Of a DNA stretch of 64,000 nucleotides, positions 30,239 through 49,801 are shown one piece after another. Location of the stretch: positions 4,160,961 through 4,224,960 of the forward strand of contig NC_021692.1 in assembly GCF_000247815.1 (NCBI RefSeq), given 5' to 3'. Source of the stretch: Ficedula albicollis. Its lineage: Eukaryota; Chordata; Aves; Passeriformes; Muscicapidae. The notes beneath the pieces are model-generated. The model had not been told where the DNA came from. It ran no database searches and saw nothing but the letters and a program-made list of their open reading frames with translations. Within the stretch, counting starts at the first letter, position 1, and the number at the start of each line of letters is the position of its first letter. The position numbers and the translations under genes were made by a program.

Positions 30239-33200
30239 ATGCCCCACAAGATCGGTTTCACGGTGGTCAGTTCGTCGGGACACGAGGATGGGTTCAGTGC
30301 TCGGGAGCTGATGGTTCATGCGCCGACAGTGAACGGGTGGCGATCGCCCAGGTACTGTGAGGGGGTGGGCTTGGAGCACTGAATTTCTGAAGCACCAAAT
30401 TTAAAATGAGTGGCATAGTCAGAGCGGTTTACAGTATCCCAAACCAAACTGATAAAGCAAAAGTTACTTTAATCCCATGGAACACTCATCCTGGGGGGAA
30501 ACAGCACCTTGGTTAACACCTGAAGGCACTGCATTGTACTTAAATAAAGGCCTGGAAAATGAAAATGGGAACTGTTTTTGTTCTTGGCAGTCTTAGAGTT
30601 TGTAACTGCTTTGGCTTAGTATGAAAATTCCATTTGATTCAGCACATCTTCTAAACATGTGTGGGGCACCTGAACATATGTATGCAATAAAGGGAAGGGA
30701 AAAGTGTTTCCACTCTACTTTTAGGATTCTTACAATATTTATAATGTTGGCTTACAATTAACAACTTGAAAGTACTGTAATTAAATGTTGCTCAAGTTGG
30801 AAGTGTAGTCTGCTTTAAAATGATGATTGAATTCAGAAACTGTGTCTCTTTCAGGCTCTGTCAGTACCCCCAGGAAATCACCCTGCAGTTGGTGGAGAGG
30901 TGTCGGATACGAAAGCTGCAGCTGCTCGCTCACCAGTACATGATTGCAAGCAAAATTGAGTTCTACATCAGTGAAAGTCTGCCTGAATACTTTGCTCCAT
31001 ATCAGTCGGAGAGGTTTCAGAGACTTGGGTGAGACAGAAAGTTCTGGATCAGTTTATTGTCTCAATCAGAAAAGCTTCAGGGGAAGATAATACTGTGGGT
31101 TGTGTGTGATGTGGACATGCTGTGTGGGCAGCTCAGAGATCCTGGACTTGTGTATATCCATGCCAAAGCTGGAGATGCAGGTGAATTGCCTTGCCAGGTG
31201 GCAGCACACATTGTTTCAGTAATGAGGGAGTTTTAAACCCGAGGGTCAGAAATCCACCTGTGTGTTTGGATGTATCCCCTGCTCATGTGTTATGTTTTCC
31301 TTCCCAGTTATGTCCCTCTCTCAGACAATGAGAAGACTGATTTCAGAGCTCGAGAGTTGAAATCTGTGTATATGGATGCAGTTGGCCAGTACCTGAAGCT
31401 GATTTTCCATAAAAATTATGCCAATAAATACAACTTGTATGGGCAGGTGAGTTAGAAGTATTTACCTGGTAACCTAGGTGACACTTCCATAGTAAAGAGC
31501 GTGCACAGAAATCTTCTCTCTTGATTTGTAAAAGCAAAAAATGTTGTTGGAAGGTTCCTGTGTTTTAGTTTGTTTTAAAGCACAAAACACAAATAACAAC
31601 TTAGAAGTGAGTTGGGATCAGGTGGATGTACCTCACCCAGAACAAACTAGTCAAGGGCACATTGTCACTCTTGTTTGTGCTGAGGTTTAGCCCACACAGC
31701 AGGGTCTGTGTTGAGGACAAGGAGCTCCCTCTGAGAACAGTTTTGGGTTCACAAAGCAACTCTGAGTGTTTTGGATCTGTTGTGGCATTAAGTGAAGATG
31801 TTGCACAGCCACCATGGTACAGACAAACAAACACCTGCCTCAATTCTCCTGGGACCACAATGGGTTGTAGATTTGGTGATACATTTTCAATGGAGCAGGA
31901 GTCACATTTGGGATGCAGTGCTTTTCTCTGCTTTCATATCACACTCCTGACCACAGGCCCTGGATTTTGTTCCAAGAAAAAAGGAATGAGCTTACACATT
32001 TCCATTTTTTGTGAATTTCTGCAGGTTGCCCTGGTGGCTGTGAACATTATTGGGGAACCAGCAGACTATGGCAATGACATCATGAGCAGTGTAAGTCTAA
32101 AGCATCCCTGTCCTTTTACTGATGTTCCATTTCTTCAAATACAGGTTCCTGATGTAATGGGATGAGTCTTTCTTGTGCCACCTCTGTGCTTTAGCAGAGC
32201 TGTGTTGCATTAGTTTATTTTTAATGTTCTCTTGAAGCAAGAAAGTTGAGCCTAATACAGGAATACAAAAATAAAATATAATTAGCTGGGACATTTTCAT
32301 TTTCCGTGTCTCCAAGTTCTCTTGCTTCAATGTGCCCAAGTGCTCTATGTTGCAGAGCTTATGTTGTTTGTGGCAAGTCAGAATTCTGTCTTGAACACAC
32401 ACCTGATGTTGGTGAATGTGCATTAAGATTTTTTTTTTTTTTCCATCCTTCCGAAGCCTTCCAGAGATAAGCTGATAGATCACTACTTGGGAATTAAATT
32501 GGATGACCCTGCCCTGGATGGAACTTACCTTGGGTAAGGATGTTCTTTGCATATACCTTGGCAAAACCTCTGCTTGGTGTAAGGTAGTTGTTGATCTCTG
32601 TGTTTTGTTAATTCCCTGCTAAGGAAAAGAGAAGCCTGCCTTATTGTGGCTTACTTTATTCATTTTATGCTTTCAGGAAACGTGACTCCATTTCACCTCT
32701 GGACGATTTGGCCTTTGACATGTACCAGGACCCAGAAGTGGCTCAGATAATCCGGAGGCTGGATGAGAAGAAGAGGGAATCTGTGCGTCTCGAGTGCTAT
32801 GACCACGCCAAGAGGCTCAAACAGGCCATTGCAGACTTGCAGAAGGTGCTGTTGGAAGATCTTTTGACATCTTAAGTGGAGCAGAGCTCCAGTGGCCCAT
32901 CAAGGCCTTGCTGTTTGTGTGGAATTGTAATGGTTTTCAGTATTTCCCAAAAGAATAATTTTAAAGTCAGATAGCGTGATTGATTAATTTAGCTGGAAGT
33001 GATGAAACAAGTAGAGTAAGGTGATTCCAAGGAATGCCCAGTAAAGTGATTCCAAGGAATGTTCAGTAAGATGATTCCCAGGTGTTTGTACCAATCCCAG
33101 GTGGGCGAGCGGCTCGGCCGGTACGAGGTGGAGAAGCGTTACGCCGTAGAGAAAGAGGATTATGACCTTGCCAAGAAAAAGAAGGAGCAGATGGATGAGT

Positions 33201-36200
33201 ACAGGCTGAAGGTGTACCAGCAGCTGGACCTGCACGACCTCCTGGATGCACAGCTGCTGGTGGGTGCTGTTAGTCCAAACTCAGGAGGGTGTTCTAAATA
33301 GAAATGGCAGAGCAACCAAACTTCATTCACAGATTAATGGAAATTTTGAGATTTAGTAAAGTGTTTCAGTTTTGAATTTTGTTTGAATTGTGGATTTCTC
33401 CAGTCTCAGACTCTCAATGTGGTGTTTTATGAACGTACTTAGTTCTCCATATATCCCATTAAACTGTTGAGGTCTCAAGAAAATGACATTGGAATCCTGA
33501 ATGTTTTGCATAATTTCAAGACTACCTGATAAAGATGAATAAGGTACTTTCTCATATTTTGGAGGGGTAGAGGAGGCTTAGAGTGGTATGAAGGCTAACC
33601 ATACAGAATCCATGTGATTTTTTATATACAAACAGTTATGTAATGTTCTCAGAACAGGAAGTTTTATAATTTCTCCATACCCACACAGAATTATTTTTTG
33701 ACTTTTTCATAAAGCTACATCCAGTGGGAATGATGACACGCCTGTGAGCCAGGTTCAATGTTTACTTGAAATCCCCAGAAGCATGTTGACAGAATTGTAG
33801 CTGTGCTGACTGATTTTAGCACATTTTTAGCCTTGCTATAAAAATCTTCTTCCCTTTCTCAGATCCGAAAGCCAGCTGAGTTGCCTTTGAGATCTGTGAG
33901 TGGCACTGAGAGCCCCCAGAGCTCCCCTCCTGAGCCCACAGACCCACCCCGAGGAGACCCCCGGAGGGCAGAGCCTGTGCTGGAGGAGCAGCTGTTGGAT
34001 CCTCCTTCTTCTGAGTCTGTTGTTCCCTACCAGTCCCCTCTTTCTCCTCGGACTCAGCCCACAACCTCCAAGGAAGCGTTTTCCAAGGAAAATGTGAGTA
34101 GTGTTCCCTCTGTTACTGTCAGAGCAAACAGTTTTATATCCAACCTTCCAAGTAATGCGGTTATTCTCATGGTTAACTGGGGAGTGATGCTGCTTTGCTG
34201 TAAGAAAATTGCACTGAGGTGAATCCAATTAGTGATAAAACCACTTCACATCTGAGCCATTTCCAGAACAACAAATTTTATCTTTTCTTCTAGGTTGGAT
34301 TTTTACCTTATGATGAGAGACCTCTCCCAGCCATCTGCAGGCAGGTGGATGAAGCTGTTGCCTACCTTGAGCCAGAGGTGACTGAAGAGGACATGGGTGA
34401 TGCTTCAAGGACTGGCAATACTGGGGAGCCTGAAGCACTCACGGAGAAGGCACTGAGGGAAGCCAGCCCTGTTGTGGAAGTTTTTGGAGAGACTTTGGTA
34501 AAAACCAGTAAAACAAACTGAAAACCCAGTAAAACAAACCCATGTGTTATTGTGCTCTGTGTTGAGAGGATTTTTATGTGTTCAAAGCTGCTATTTTGAA
34601 ATCTGAGCTTAAAATTTGACCTTGGATCTATGGATGCCTGTTTGCAGCATTTCTACAAATCTGTAGCTTTGATGATCAATTACTTGATGTGCTGATAAAC
34701 AGGATCCAGCAGACTGCTTTAGGGTATGGACCCAGAACACCCGTAACTGCCAGTGTCTTTTGCAGGGAAAGAAACCCTCACTGTGCCTGGAAGGGCTCCA
34801 TGAACCTGACCTGTTAATCCCATTTCACTCATTGCATTTCAAAATATGTGCTTTTAATAAAGCCAGATTGCTGTGGGGAGCACCTGGGGATTTCACGCTT
34901 CAGTTCATAAATTCTTTTGAGCCTGGTTCTCTATATAAATGTTAAATATGTATTGAAGTATCTGTAGGGACCTTTTAAGAGATAGACTTGTTCTGTGCTC
35001 AGGTTTCAGGAGCATATTCCAGAACTTGGTCATGTCGAGAAGATGCTTTACTGACTGTGTACAAGAAGCTGATGGAAGTGTCAGTGGACACTCCAAAGGA
35101 GGATTTAAGGAACATGCTGAGGGCTGCTGTTTTCCTTGTGAGGAGGGCCATCAAAGACACTGTGTCTTCAGTAAGTTTGGATAGGTTTGATGCTCCAGCA
35201 AAGAGCTGGCAGCTAAAATTGCAGAACTATGGGGTTAGGACACTTTGAACAAATAGTTTATAAATCTACTGTTGAATAAATCCAAAATCAAAACATAGCC
35301 CCTCAAAACTCCCAAAACAACTGGGCAATGTCTGGCGTTGAACAGGTGGAGAAAACTGCCTTGGGCTGAGCCGTGAGCTGATGCAGTAAATGTGCAGTGA
35401 GCTTGATCCTTTTTCTTGGTTTAAGCTGAAATACAGCAATGAAGTAACTTCTAGTTTCCAGCTCAAGGGACTGCACTTAGCTGAAGGACACTTGGGCATC
35501 AAATAAACCTTTAATAAGAAGAAAAGAAGAAAATCATGGTGCTCTTTGTGAAACAATTTCTGAAGTCTTTCATCTATGACCTGTCAACAGGTTTTCTGGA
35601 AGACAGTTGTCTGAAGTAGCTTCCATTAAGGGTGTGATTTCAGATTAAGAGTAGATGTTACTGTTTTGTCTGAAAACAGAGGTCTCTGTTATTTTTGCTC
35701 AGTGTTTCCTTTTTCTTTTTAACTTAGGTTTTTCAGACTTCCCTGAAACTTCTAAAAATGGTTATTACCCAATATATACCAAAACACAAACTAGGGAAGC
35801 TAGAAACTTCTCATTGTGTGGAAAAAACCCTGCCAGATTTGCTTTCTAGAACAGGAGACTCTTCATCCCGTCTTCGTCTGGTGGCTTCAACCTTCATCCA
35901 GGTGGGTGTTTCAAATTAGGGAGCTCATAGGTGAGAAACACCTGAGCAGGGTGGACTGTGAGACTGGGGTTGGCTGCTGTGAAGTGTTACAGCTTATCAC
36001 AATTTATCACAGGATAGCTGGGGTTGGAATGGCCCTCTGGAGATCATCCAGTCCAACCCACTGCCAAATCAGGGTCACCTAGAGCAGTCTGGAGGTACCT
36101 GCTGCTGCTGCAGGTGTGACTCTTGTGTTCTTTGCTGCAAGTGACCTGCAGACATGAGAAAACTCTGCTTTGCAGAGACAGGTCATTGTCCTTATCCATC

Positions 36201-39200
36201 ATCTGCCTGCTCACTGACTCTGTGTTTCTAGGAAATGGCGCTATGCCCTGAAGTAAAGCCTCTCCAGATTATTCCAGTCCACCTGGTTAAAACATTAAAA
36301 CCAAACTGCCCAACACATCTGGCAATGAGTCATGTGGAATTGGTGGAATCTCTCCTGGGAGCTATGGGGACAGAAAACTCTGGGTTTACCATCAACAACG
36401 TCATGAAGGTAAGAGGTCAAGGCTACAGCACATGGAGGATTTTCTGATGGCTTTCTGGGGGCATGCCTGGCTTTTTTGGAGTGCTTGAGAATTCCTGAAG
36501 AGGTGTATTCCCCTGATCAACAGTGCTGGTAATTTATAGACCAGGTTGAACGGGGCTTGGAGCAACCTGGTCTAGTAGGAAGTGTCTCTGCCCATGGTAT
36601 GGGGTGGAATGAGATGAGCTTTTAGATCCCTTTCAACCCAAACCATTCTAGGATTCTATGAAGCAAAATATTAATATCTGGGAAAAAAAAGAACCAATGG
36701 GTTAAAAAGTGTTTGCAAAAACCTGTCTTGTAGAAAGATTTCTCCTGCTACAGGAAAGTCTTGGATTAATAAACCAATCCTTAAAAATGTGAGAAAAGAG
36801 AGACATAACTGTTGGATCCCAGAAACCTGGGGGTTTTGAGCTTTCTGTGCTTTCTAGCACTGACCCCCTGCTTTTGACCTGATGCTTTGGAGAAGGCATC
36901 CAAATTTAAGTAATGGAGTTAAAGTCATGGGCATGTAGTTAAATAAAAGTGTGTGATTTCTCATGGTGAAGGGTTTTAAATTTGAGGGTTTTAGAATATA
37001 GTAATAGTTATGGGACAAGATGGAGGGTTTTGGCTGTTTTCTCCTTTTTGGTATTCTTTCGGTGTTGTTTCTTTCTGTCTTCTTCCTTCTTCTTCAAGTA
37101 GTTTCTGGTTGGACAGTTGGTGCTGCATTGCAGGTCACAGGAGTTTGGTTATTGGGTCGGAAGTATAAATAATATAGGTGTTAATTCTCTATTGGACTGT
37201 TCAGCATCTGAATCTTCCTCCATTTTGCTTGCTTCTAGCTGGTAGCTAGAAGTGTTGCAGAACTCTCTATACTTTAGATAAGATTTAATAAATAACCAAG
37301 CCCGAACATGAGAAAAGCTCCGTGGTTTTTAATCCTGGCTCTGATGAAAACAGAACAGACTTCAGACAAGCCACTAATTAAGTGGTGCAAAACATCGCCC
37401 CGTTACACATAACTTTTTTATAATTATTTGCAGTTTGCCACAGGAGCTCTGGAGCACAGGGCTCATGAAGTGCGAGAGGTGGTGCTGAGGATCATCTTTG
37501 CCATGTACAGGGAGCACAGGGCAGCTGTGCTGGAATATCTCCCTCCCGACGACGCCGGCGCCCGCAGAACCGTGCGCTACAAAACACTCTTTGAGGGGTT
37601 TGCCAAAATCGATGGGAAATCCTCTGAAACTGAGCTGAAGGTATGTCATGAGAGGCAGAACATACAGGGGCACCTCAGACATGGCTTTTGGGTGGTGGTG
37701 TCCTGATTTCGTGGCTGGGTTGGGCACTACACAGGTGTGTGGTTAATGTTCCTCAGCGTGGAAAGCTGAGTGTATTCCCTCATTCTTGGGAATAAAGCCA
37801 ACAAGGAATAGTGAGATGGACAAGCAGTTTGGAAAAAGCACAAATGTTTTTTTCTGTTGTCAGTCCTTGGGAACAGTAAGCCCAAAGGCTGTGCTGTGTG
37901 CTCCTTTCAGGTAGTGCAGAGAATTTGGAAAGAGGGAGGTGTCACTGTATCACACCCATCACTTAACCAAGCAGGAGGTTCCCTGTCCTGCATGAGTTCT
38001 GTGCTGATATGTTTTGCAGTCTCTTGTGTATGAGGGATGGTTCCAAAGCTTTTGGAGCTGATGGTATTTATTTCCCTGGTAGGCACGGAGAAAAGCAGCA
38101 AGAGAAGCAGAGAAACAGACAGAGGAAGAAATGGAAGTTCTAAAAGACCACCCAGCAGCTCTAAAGTTAGAGTTACAAGCAGAGGTTGAAACTGAAGAGG
38201 TGAGCATGTTTCAGTATAAGGTTGTTTTAATCCTTTGCTGCTTGGATATCACGGACTTAGATAATGAACATTGATTGGTGTTGTCTCATTAAAAAGAGTG
38301 AGAAACTCCAGACGTACTCTGGGTGACTTTTCTCCTCAGCAGTCCAGCTAAAAATCTAGGGTGTTTTTTTCCTAATATAGTGTAAAATTTGGATTCTTTA
38401 TTAATACCTTTATAATATAAAATAATACCTTAATACAAGATATTTGCTATAGAACCAGAAGCACAAATGTTGTAATTCATTGGCTCTGCTTCTAAATTTT
38501 AAATTCCAGAAAGAAATCAGAATACAGTGTGTTCCCTTTCTCTCTGGAAGGCAAATTTCTGAGTTAAGTTTCTTTGTTCAATAGGAGAAAGAATCTGATT
38601 TGGAGAGGACAAAGAATCAAGGTAGGTAGTTTCAAATAAAAGTTAAAAAATGTAGATGAAATAAAATGTGATCTTGGTTTAATAGTTCTCTCCTTACAGG
38701 TTCCCAGATACACGAAAGCCCCCAGTCTACAGCAGCAAAGATTCAGGAGGAACTTTCCTCTGTTGCAAATTACCTGGATAAGTAAGTGAGATGAACCTCT
38801 AATCACCTTAAGCCCTTGGTGTCACCTGTGAGCTCCTAACAGTAATAACGTTTTTCCAGTAGATCAAAGCTAATGCCTTCAGCAGTGAAACAATAAAGAC
38901 TAAAATCTCTTCTAACAGTTCTGGAATTATCACCAGGCAGTCCTAGGTGCTTTTTATTTTTTAAGTTCTTGGATAGTGTGACTTTGTTGGTTTGGTTTTT
39001 TTTTTTTGAGTATTTGCTTGTGGGATAAGAAATAGCCACAGTTTAATGCTCAGCTGCCCATGTGAAATAAGGGAAAAATGTGGTGTGGTTTTGCTGGGTG
39101 TTGTAGGAAGAGGGCATAGAAGAAGAACTTGGAAATTGTGGAGCCAGAAAAGCCAGTTTTGGTGAGCTGCTCTAAGAACTTCCATGAAATTAATCATTCT

Positions 39201-42200
39201 ATAAGAAAAAATGCTCTGTAGTTGTATTTTCCCTAAATTACAACTCAGAAGCTGCCCCATCCTAACCTCAGCTCTACACAGGGAAAAGAAGCTCTTCAAG
39301 ATAGTGGCTGTTTTTGAGAACAGCTTGGAACAGAAGGAGCAGGGCTCATCCATTTCTCTCTGATGTCACTGATGTTTGTGTTTTTTTCCCAGCTTGTGCA
39401 TTTTTTGTGGTGAAAGGAATGAGTCCTTCACAGAGGAAGGGTTGGATCTGCATTACTGGAAGCACTGCCCCATGTTAACCCGATGTGAGCACTGCAAACA
39501 GGTCAGAATGAACTTCCCAGAGCTACTAAGACGTGAACTGTTATTATTCTTGTTTAGAGGCATTGCAAGATAATTTAACACTTGGGCAGGTGAATTCTGC
39601 ACACACCCATGTAATTTGGGTAGTGCTTTTGGAAAAGATCAGCATTAGAAAATTAGTTAAGTGGACTGAAATCGAATTTTCCCTTGCCATTTTGGAAGGT
39701 GAGGCTAAGATGATGTTTTTTTTAATCCCATCCCTATTTGCTCAGCACAAACCTTGCTGGCTGTGTTGCAGATGCTGGAGATTGCCAGCCTGACAGAGCA
39801 CCTGCTGACTGACTGTGACAAAAAGGACAGCTTTGGGAAGTGCCCACGCTGCAGAGAGGCTGTGCTCAGGGACGAGCTGCCCAGACACATAAAGAGCAAG
39901 ATTTGCAATTGTGAGTAGCTCCAAACAGGAAGGTGGAACATCAGAGGTTCAGACTTTCACACACCTTAGCAAGTCAGGCTGCTTGTGTTTTGGACCTAGG
40001 GATCTAAGGAAATCCTCAGGACGAAAAGGATTTGGGATAAATGCCTGAGTTTTCTAGTGCTTGGCCTCTGTGAATGTGTGTGGGGAGGGTGAGTGAAAAG
40101 ACTGGAAAGTCTCTTCCATTTCCCTGTAGAATAAGCACTGTCACAGCACAGAAAGGACATAGACCTGTTGGAATGAGTGCAGAGGAGGCACCAAGTTCAT
40201 CAGAGGAATGGTTCACCTCTGCTATTGGGAAAGACTGAGAGAATTGGGATTGACTGGAGAAGAGGAGACTTTGGGGTGACCTCCTTGTGGTCTTCCAGTA
40301 GGGGCTGGAGGGGCTACAAGAAAGGTGGAGAGAGGCCTGGACTGACAGGACAGAGAGGAACTGGATTATCTTTAAGGTTCCTTCCAATCCAGTGATTCTG
40401 GATTCTGAGATTCCTTTTAATCTTGTTAAACACAGGGCTTCTTTGGGAGCAGTCAGTGATAACAGGGCAGGAGCTAGGTTAGACATGGGGTAGTTATGCT
40501 ACTTGCTGTGCAAATTCTTTTCTTGTGTCTGAAATTAGCCTTTCTTTGCAATTCTTACATTACTTTTCAAACAATTTCAGCTGCCAAACCAGAAAATGTG
40601 GCAAACCACTGTCCTTTGTGCCATGAGAACTTTCCCCCTGGAGAAGAGGTGAGGCCACCCTTCACTCTGGGCAGATGTTGTTATGGGATGTTTTAATGTG
40701 ATGGACCTTTCAGGATATATTAAAATAATGGGAATATTAATTTATATTTCATAGCAAGGAGCTCATAGTTTGAAAAAGCAGGTTAAAGTGCTGTTGATAT
40801 GAAGTCTGTACACAATTATAATTTTGCTTATGTGACATTGGCTAATTTTGCTGGAGTTGTAATATCACTTCTTTGTAATTGACTTCAGGCCTGGAGAGCT
40901 CACCTGATGGACAAAGATGGATGTAAAATGAACCAGCGGAGGACATCCTCCATCAGCAAAACTATTGTGGTGCAGCCTGGTAAGACAGTAGTTAATGATA
41001 ATAACATTTATGCTTTTTACTGTGTTTTTACTTTGCTTAAGGAAAGTGCTTCATCCCCAAGAGCTGGGTCTGTGCAACTCGTGGTTTGCATTTGGGTGAG
41101 CTAGGTGATAGGTGTTGTCCTGGAGCAGTGTGCTTGGGGAGCAAATTCCCAAAATCATGCAATAACAATCATGTTAAAAGGAGGACATGAGCTGAGCTGG
41201 TGGGGAAAACTGGCAGATTTGTGAAGTTGATCAGTTCAGGGTTTTTTCTGCAGAACAAGATGACCATGAATAGAAAAACCAGCTGAACAGTGTTCTGGAA
41301 AGCTCCTGAATGCTGACGCAGGGAACCAGAGCCTGAGTTAGCTTTTAGTGTCCAATCAAAGGTTGGAATCTGATCCTAATTACAGGGTGAACTGAATGGT
41401 GGGTGCTGTGCACTGCTTTTCCTTTCCAGTCCAGACTCAGGAACCTGACAGATTTATCATTGTGCAGCTTTTTCACCATCAAAGAGACATTGATGATGTC
41501 AGGTGATGGTGTTTTTTTCAGCAGTTGCCTTTATGAGGAACATGGAAAATCCTTTTATTTCCAGAAGGCAGAAGTGAAACAAACTGCCTGCAGCACCAGA
41601 ACTTTTGGCCAGTAACATCCAAACCTTTCTTCCTTCAGCTGTGTGTTCAGTTCTGAGCTGTGCTCTGCTCATATCTGCATGTCACAATTCCAGGTTCCTG
41701 GGAAGAGCTGTGGGATTGCCCATTCCAGCTGACCTAAGTGAATCACAGGGGTTAAACTCAGCGCTTTCTGGTGTTAGACTGGATCCACAGTCCTGTGTGT
41801 CTGTCCTCAGCTTTGTTGTTTGTACTGGCTGATGAGATGCCAGTCAGTTGTTAGTCTGTTGCTGCTTAGAATTTGGAAACAGAAGCAAATCCTGCCTGGA
41901 TGAGCTCTGATTGCAGAGCTGTTTCCTAGAGGTAGGAAAGGAGCCCTGACTGTTCAGTCTGGCCACTGACTGGCCACACTGGCCACTGTTGATGTGGAAC
42001 ATGCTGAGGCTCAGTGCCTGCCAGCTTCTGGTTGCTTCAGTCATTCAGACTTAACAGATCTTGGGAATCAAAACAGTGGATTAAATTCACTCCTGGGACT
42101 AGATGTATATCTAGTATATCTTGCAATAATGATCTCTTTTTTTCTCTTTGCAGCCAAAGTAGGTGGCTACTATTTAAGGAAACCAGGTCCTTCAGGAACA

Positions 42201-42287
42201 AAGTTTCAACCTCCTTCAGTAGGAAGCAAGATCAGAACCCGAGGGGGCCCAAATAAAAACACTGGCAAAACATACTCAAAGCGATGA
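30239..42287 (+). CDS. CEP104: CEP104, ciliary-tip/centrosomal protein with TOG domain (complete, 944 aa)
   Basis: Microtubule plus-end and ciliary-tip protein that binds tubulin, CP110/CEP97 and EB1. Coding exons: 30,239-30,351; 30,855-31,028; 31,308-31,446; 32,025-32,090; 32,457-32,533; 32,677-32,845; 33,101-33,259; 33,863-34,093; 34,294-34,497; 35,003-35,170; 35,728-35,901; 36,232-36,408; 37,434-37,640; 38,083-38,199; 38,585-38,621; 38,700-38,781; 39,393-39,501; 39,772-39,910; 40,581-40,648; 40,889-40,979; 42,154-42,287. The sum is 2835 bp (944 aa; human 925), and every join is in phase. The start MPHKIGF is the family start. Domains: jelly-roll about 1-165, coiled coil about 210-300, TOG about 445-690, then a Cys/His zinc-finger array about 767-885 (CIFC, RCEHC, KCPRC, HCPLC). 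The expected EB1-binding SxIP near the C-terminus reads SKIR (925-928). The donor after exon 6 (AAG/GTGCTG) is weak. Confidence 0.97.
36005..36100 (-). mobile_element. CR1 3' fragment in a CEP104 intron
   Basis: CACAGGATAGCTGGGGTTGG followed by CTGGAGATCATCCAGTCCAACC is the reversed 3' terminus of a CR1 subfamily. About 95 bp, in the intron before the exon at 36,232. Confidence 0.8.
36535..36662 (+). mobile_element. CR1 3' fragment in a CEP104 intron
   Basis: GGTTGAACGGGGCTTGGAGCAACC, then AGTGTCTCTGCCCATGG and the terminus CCATTCTAGGATTCTATG, is the last 125 bp of a sense-oriented CR1. It lies just after the exon ending at 36,408. Confidence 0.85.
40160..40412 (+). mobile_element. CR1 3' fragment in a CEP104 intron
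   Basis: Diverged CR1 tail: ACTGGAGAAGAGGAGACTTTG, GGGGTGACCTCCTTGTGG, GACTGACAGGACAGAGAGG and a TATCTTTAAGGTTCCTTCCAA end with GATTCTGGATTCTGAG. Sense orientation, internally deleted relative to the usual tail. Confidence 0.8.
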
Positions 42288-44282
42288 CAGGACAAGTATT
42301 TCTTTGTCTGAATAACTGGGCACGTGGCTGTTCAGAGCTATTTAAAAGTTGTGGGCCACTTGTATCATCTTTTGTATGGGATGTTTTTAGCCTTGAGCAG
42401 TGCCTGGTGTGATCCCCATGGCATTGCTGTCACTGCAGCACCAGGCTTTGCTCCTAGGAATGCTCATGTTGGAAATACCAAATGTTCTGGGACAAAGAAG
42501 CATTATTTTGACAGATAACTGTGCTCTCCTTTCCAATCCCATGTCTGTAATTTAATAGGTTCAAGCACATTAACTATGTCAGGGGAGAGAAGTCTCTTCT
42601 CTGGGTCCTCTGAGGTGCTCGAGCAACAGGAGCCACACGTGGGGGAAGCCTGGTCTATTGTGTATGTCAGATTTAGGGTTCTAAAGGCAGCAGAGCTGTA
42701 CCCAAAGCACTCAATCCCAGGAATTAGCACCAAATAGGAAAGCCAGAGGGCTGGTTGGATGTTTTCCTGTGTTGTGCCACTGTGCAGGAGGTGACAGGAC
42801 ATTGTGCCTCTCTCACTGTGCACCAAGTGCCTTATGAGCCCACTTGGCAGGAGAGTTAAACTAAACCCTCCAAGTCTGAATCCCCAAGAAATGGCCCCTT
42901 ACAGAAACTAAAAAATAATCTTGGTTGGGCCCTGAAGAGCTTGAATTAGTAAATTTAGACCTTTTTGCCTGCTTTAGTGCACTTTCAGCTTGAATACTGA
43001 GCTTCTCTAGTTAGATATTGATTAAAATAACCAGCCACAGACTGGAGCACCTCTTTAACAGCTTCAGAGAGACAAAGTCTATAAAGACCCAAGGCATGAA
43101 GCTTTGTACCAAAGCAGCAATTCTTACATCTCTACCTGTAACGTTCCAGCTGTTGCTCTTCAGTGGGATTGGTACCATGGGCACAGGAATGAGTGATGTT
43201 GATAATATGAGGGGAATTTGGGGGATTTTTGCTCCCATGGAGTGACTTTGTGGTGTTGTTTTGTATATAAAGAGCTGATTTTGTAATGTGTTTTTTTCTA
43301 GTTTGCCTGCAGCCTGCCTACCAGCTTATGGATTCTCCAGGCAGAGCAGTGTGCTTGGATTTCAATAATCTTTGCATAAATTGTTTCTCTAACTCTTCCA
43401 AATACATATCTCAATAATTACAGACACATTAGGAACATATATATAGGTATTATTATTTTCCCTTTAGTGACATGGGTTCCTATTTGAGAGCCTGATTCTG
43501 CATGCTGAATAAATAATAAATATCTCAAAATAAGCATTGATCTTGCTCAGAGGTATAAGGGTGAAAACTACTCTGTGGTACACTAAGGAAATAACTTAGC
43601 AGTAATAAAATGGCATTTTTTTAGAATGTGAAAGGACCTGTTTGGAGTACAGTAGTACCACCAGTGTCATGTTTAAAGGTGGATTTACCAGGATTCTTCC
43701 TTAATTAACAACCTAGGTTTGCTGCAGTGGCAAAATAAACACTGGAGTGAAAAACACCATGAGGTTTGGTGCTGTGCCACCAAGACTTGAGCAAAATATT
43801 CCAGAGAAAATCCATTGCACAGGTGTGGTTCTGAGCAGTGAAAGAAGGTCTGCAAAATGTTGGTCTGGAACTGGATTTGGCAACAATGGGGTCTCAGTAG
43901 GAAAGCAAGGAAAGAGTGTGGTTGTGAGCTCAGGGCTGCTTTCTGTGTGATCTCTGTCCATTTGAACTGTGCCTGAGTGTCAGCTGAGGTGTTTTCATGT
44001 GTCACTGCAGAGATGGTTCCAGGGCAGCCTCTGTCCATGCGTGCAGGAGTTGATCTCATCCCAAGAGAGCATATATAGTGATTGCATGTTCCTCAGTGCT
44101 GGATGAATAAATCAGATACTGAAATCTGGGATATTTTATCAAGAAAAGGAGTCACTTGTGTTAAATGTCAGTTATTTTTATTGCACATATTTAATAAATT
44201 ACTTTAGCCAGTCTGGAGGGTACGTCTGCATTTTCCACCTGCTACAATGGAAATCGGTACAGGCTGTGATTCCTGCAGCACC
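42288..44282. other. CEP104 3' UTR and intergenic spacer
   Basis: Non-coding sequence between the CEP104 stop and the minisatellite upstream of LRRC47. No exon or recognisable repeat was found. The first 1.2 kb probably includes the CEP104 3' UTR. Confidence 0.55.
43508..43513 (+). terminator. Likely CEP104 polyadenylation signal
   Basis: AATAAA at 43,508, closely followed by another AATAAA, about 1.2 kb after the CEP104 stop. A further candidate lies at 44,104-44,109. Which one is used cannot be told from sequence. Confidence 0.45.
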
Positions 44283-49801
<5,519 letters not shown>

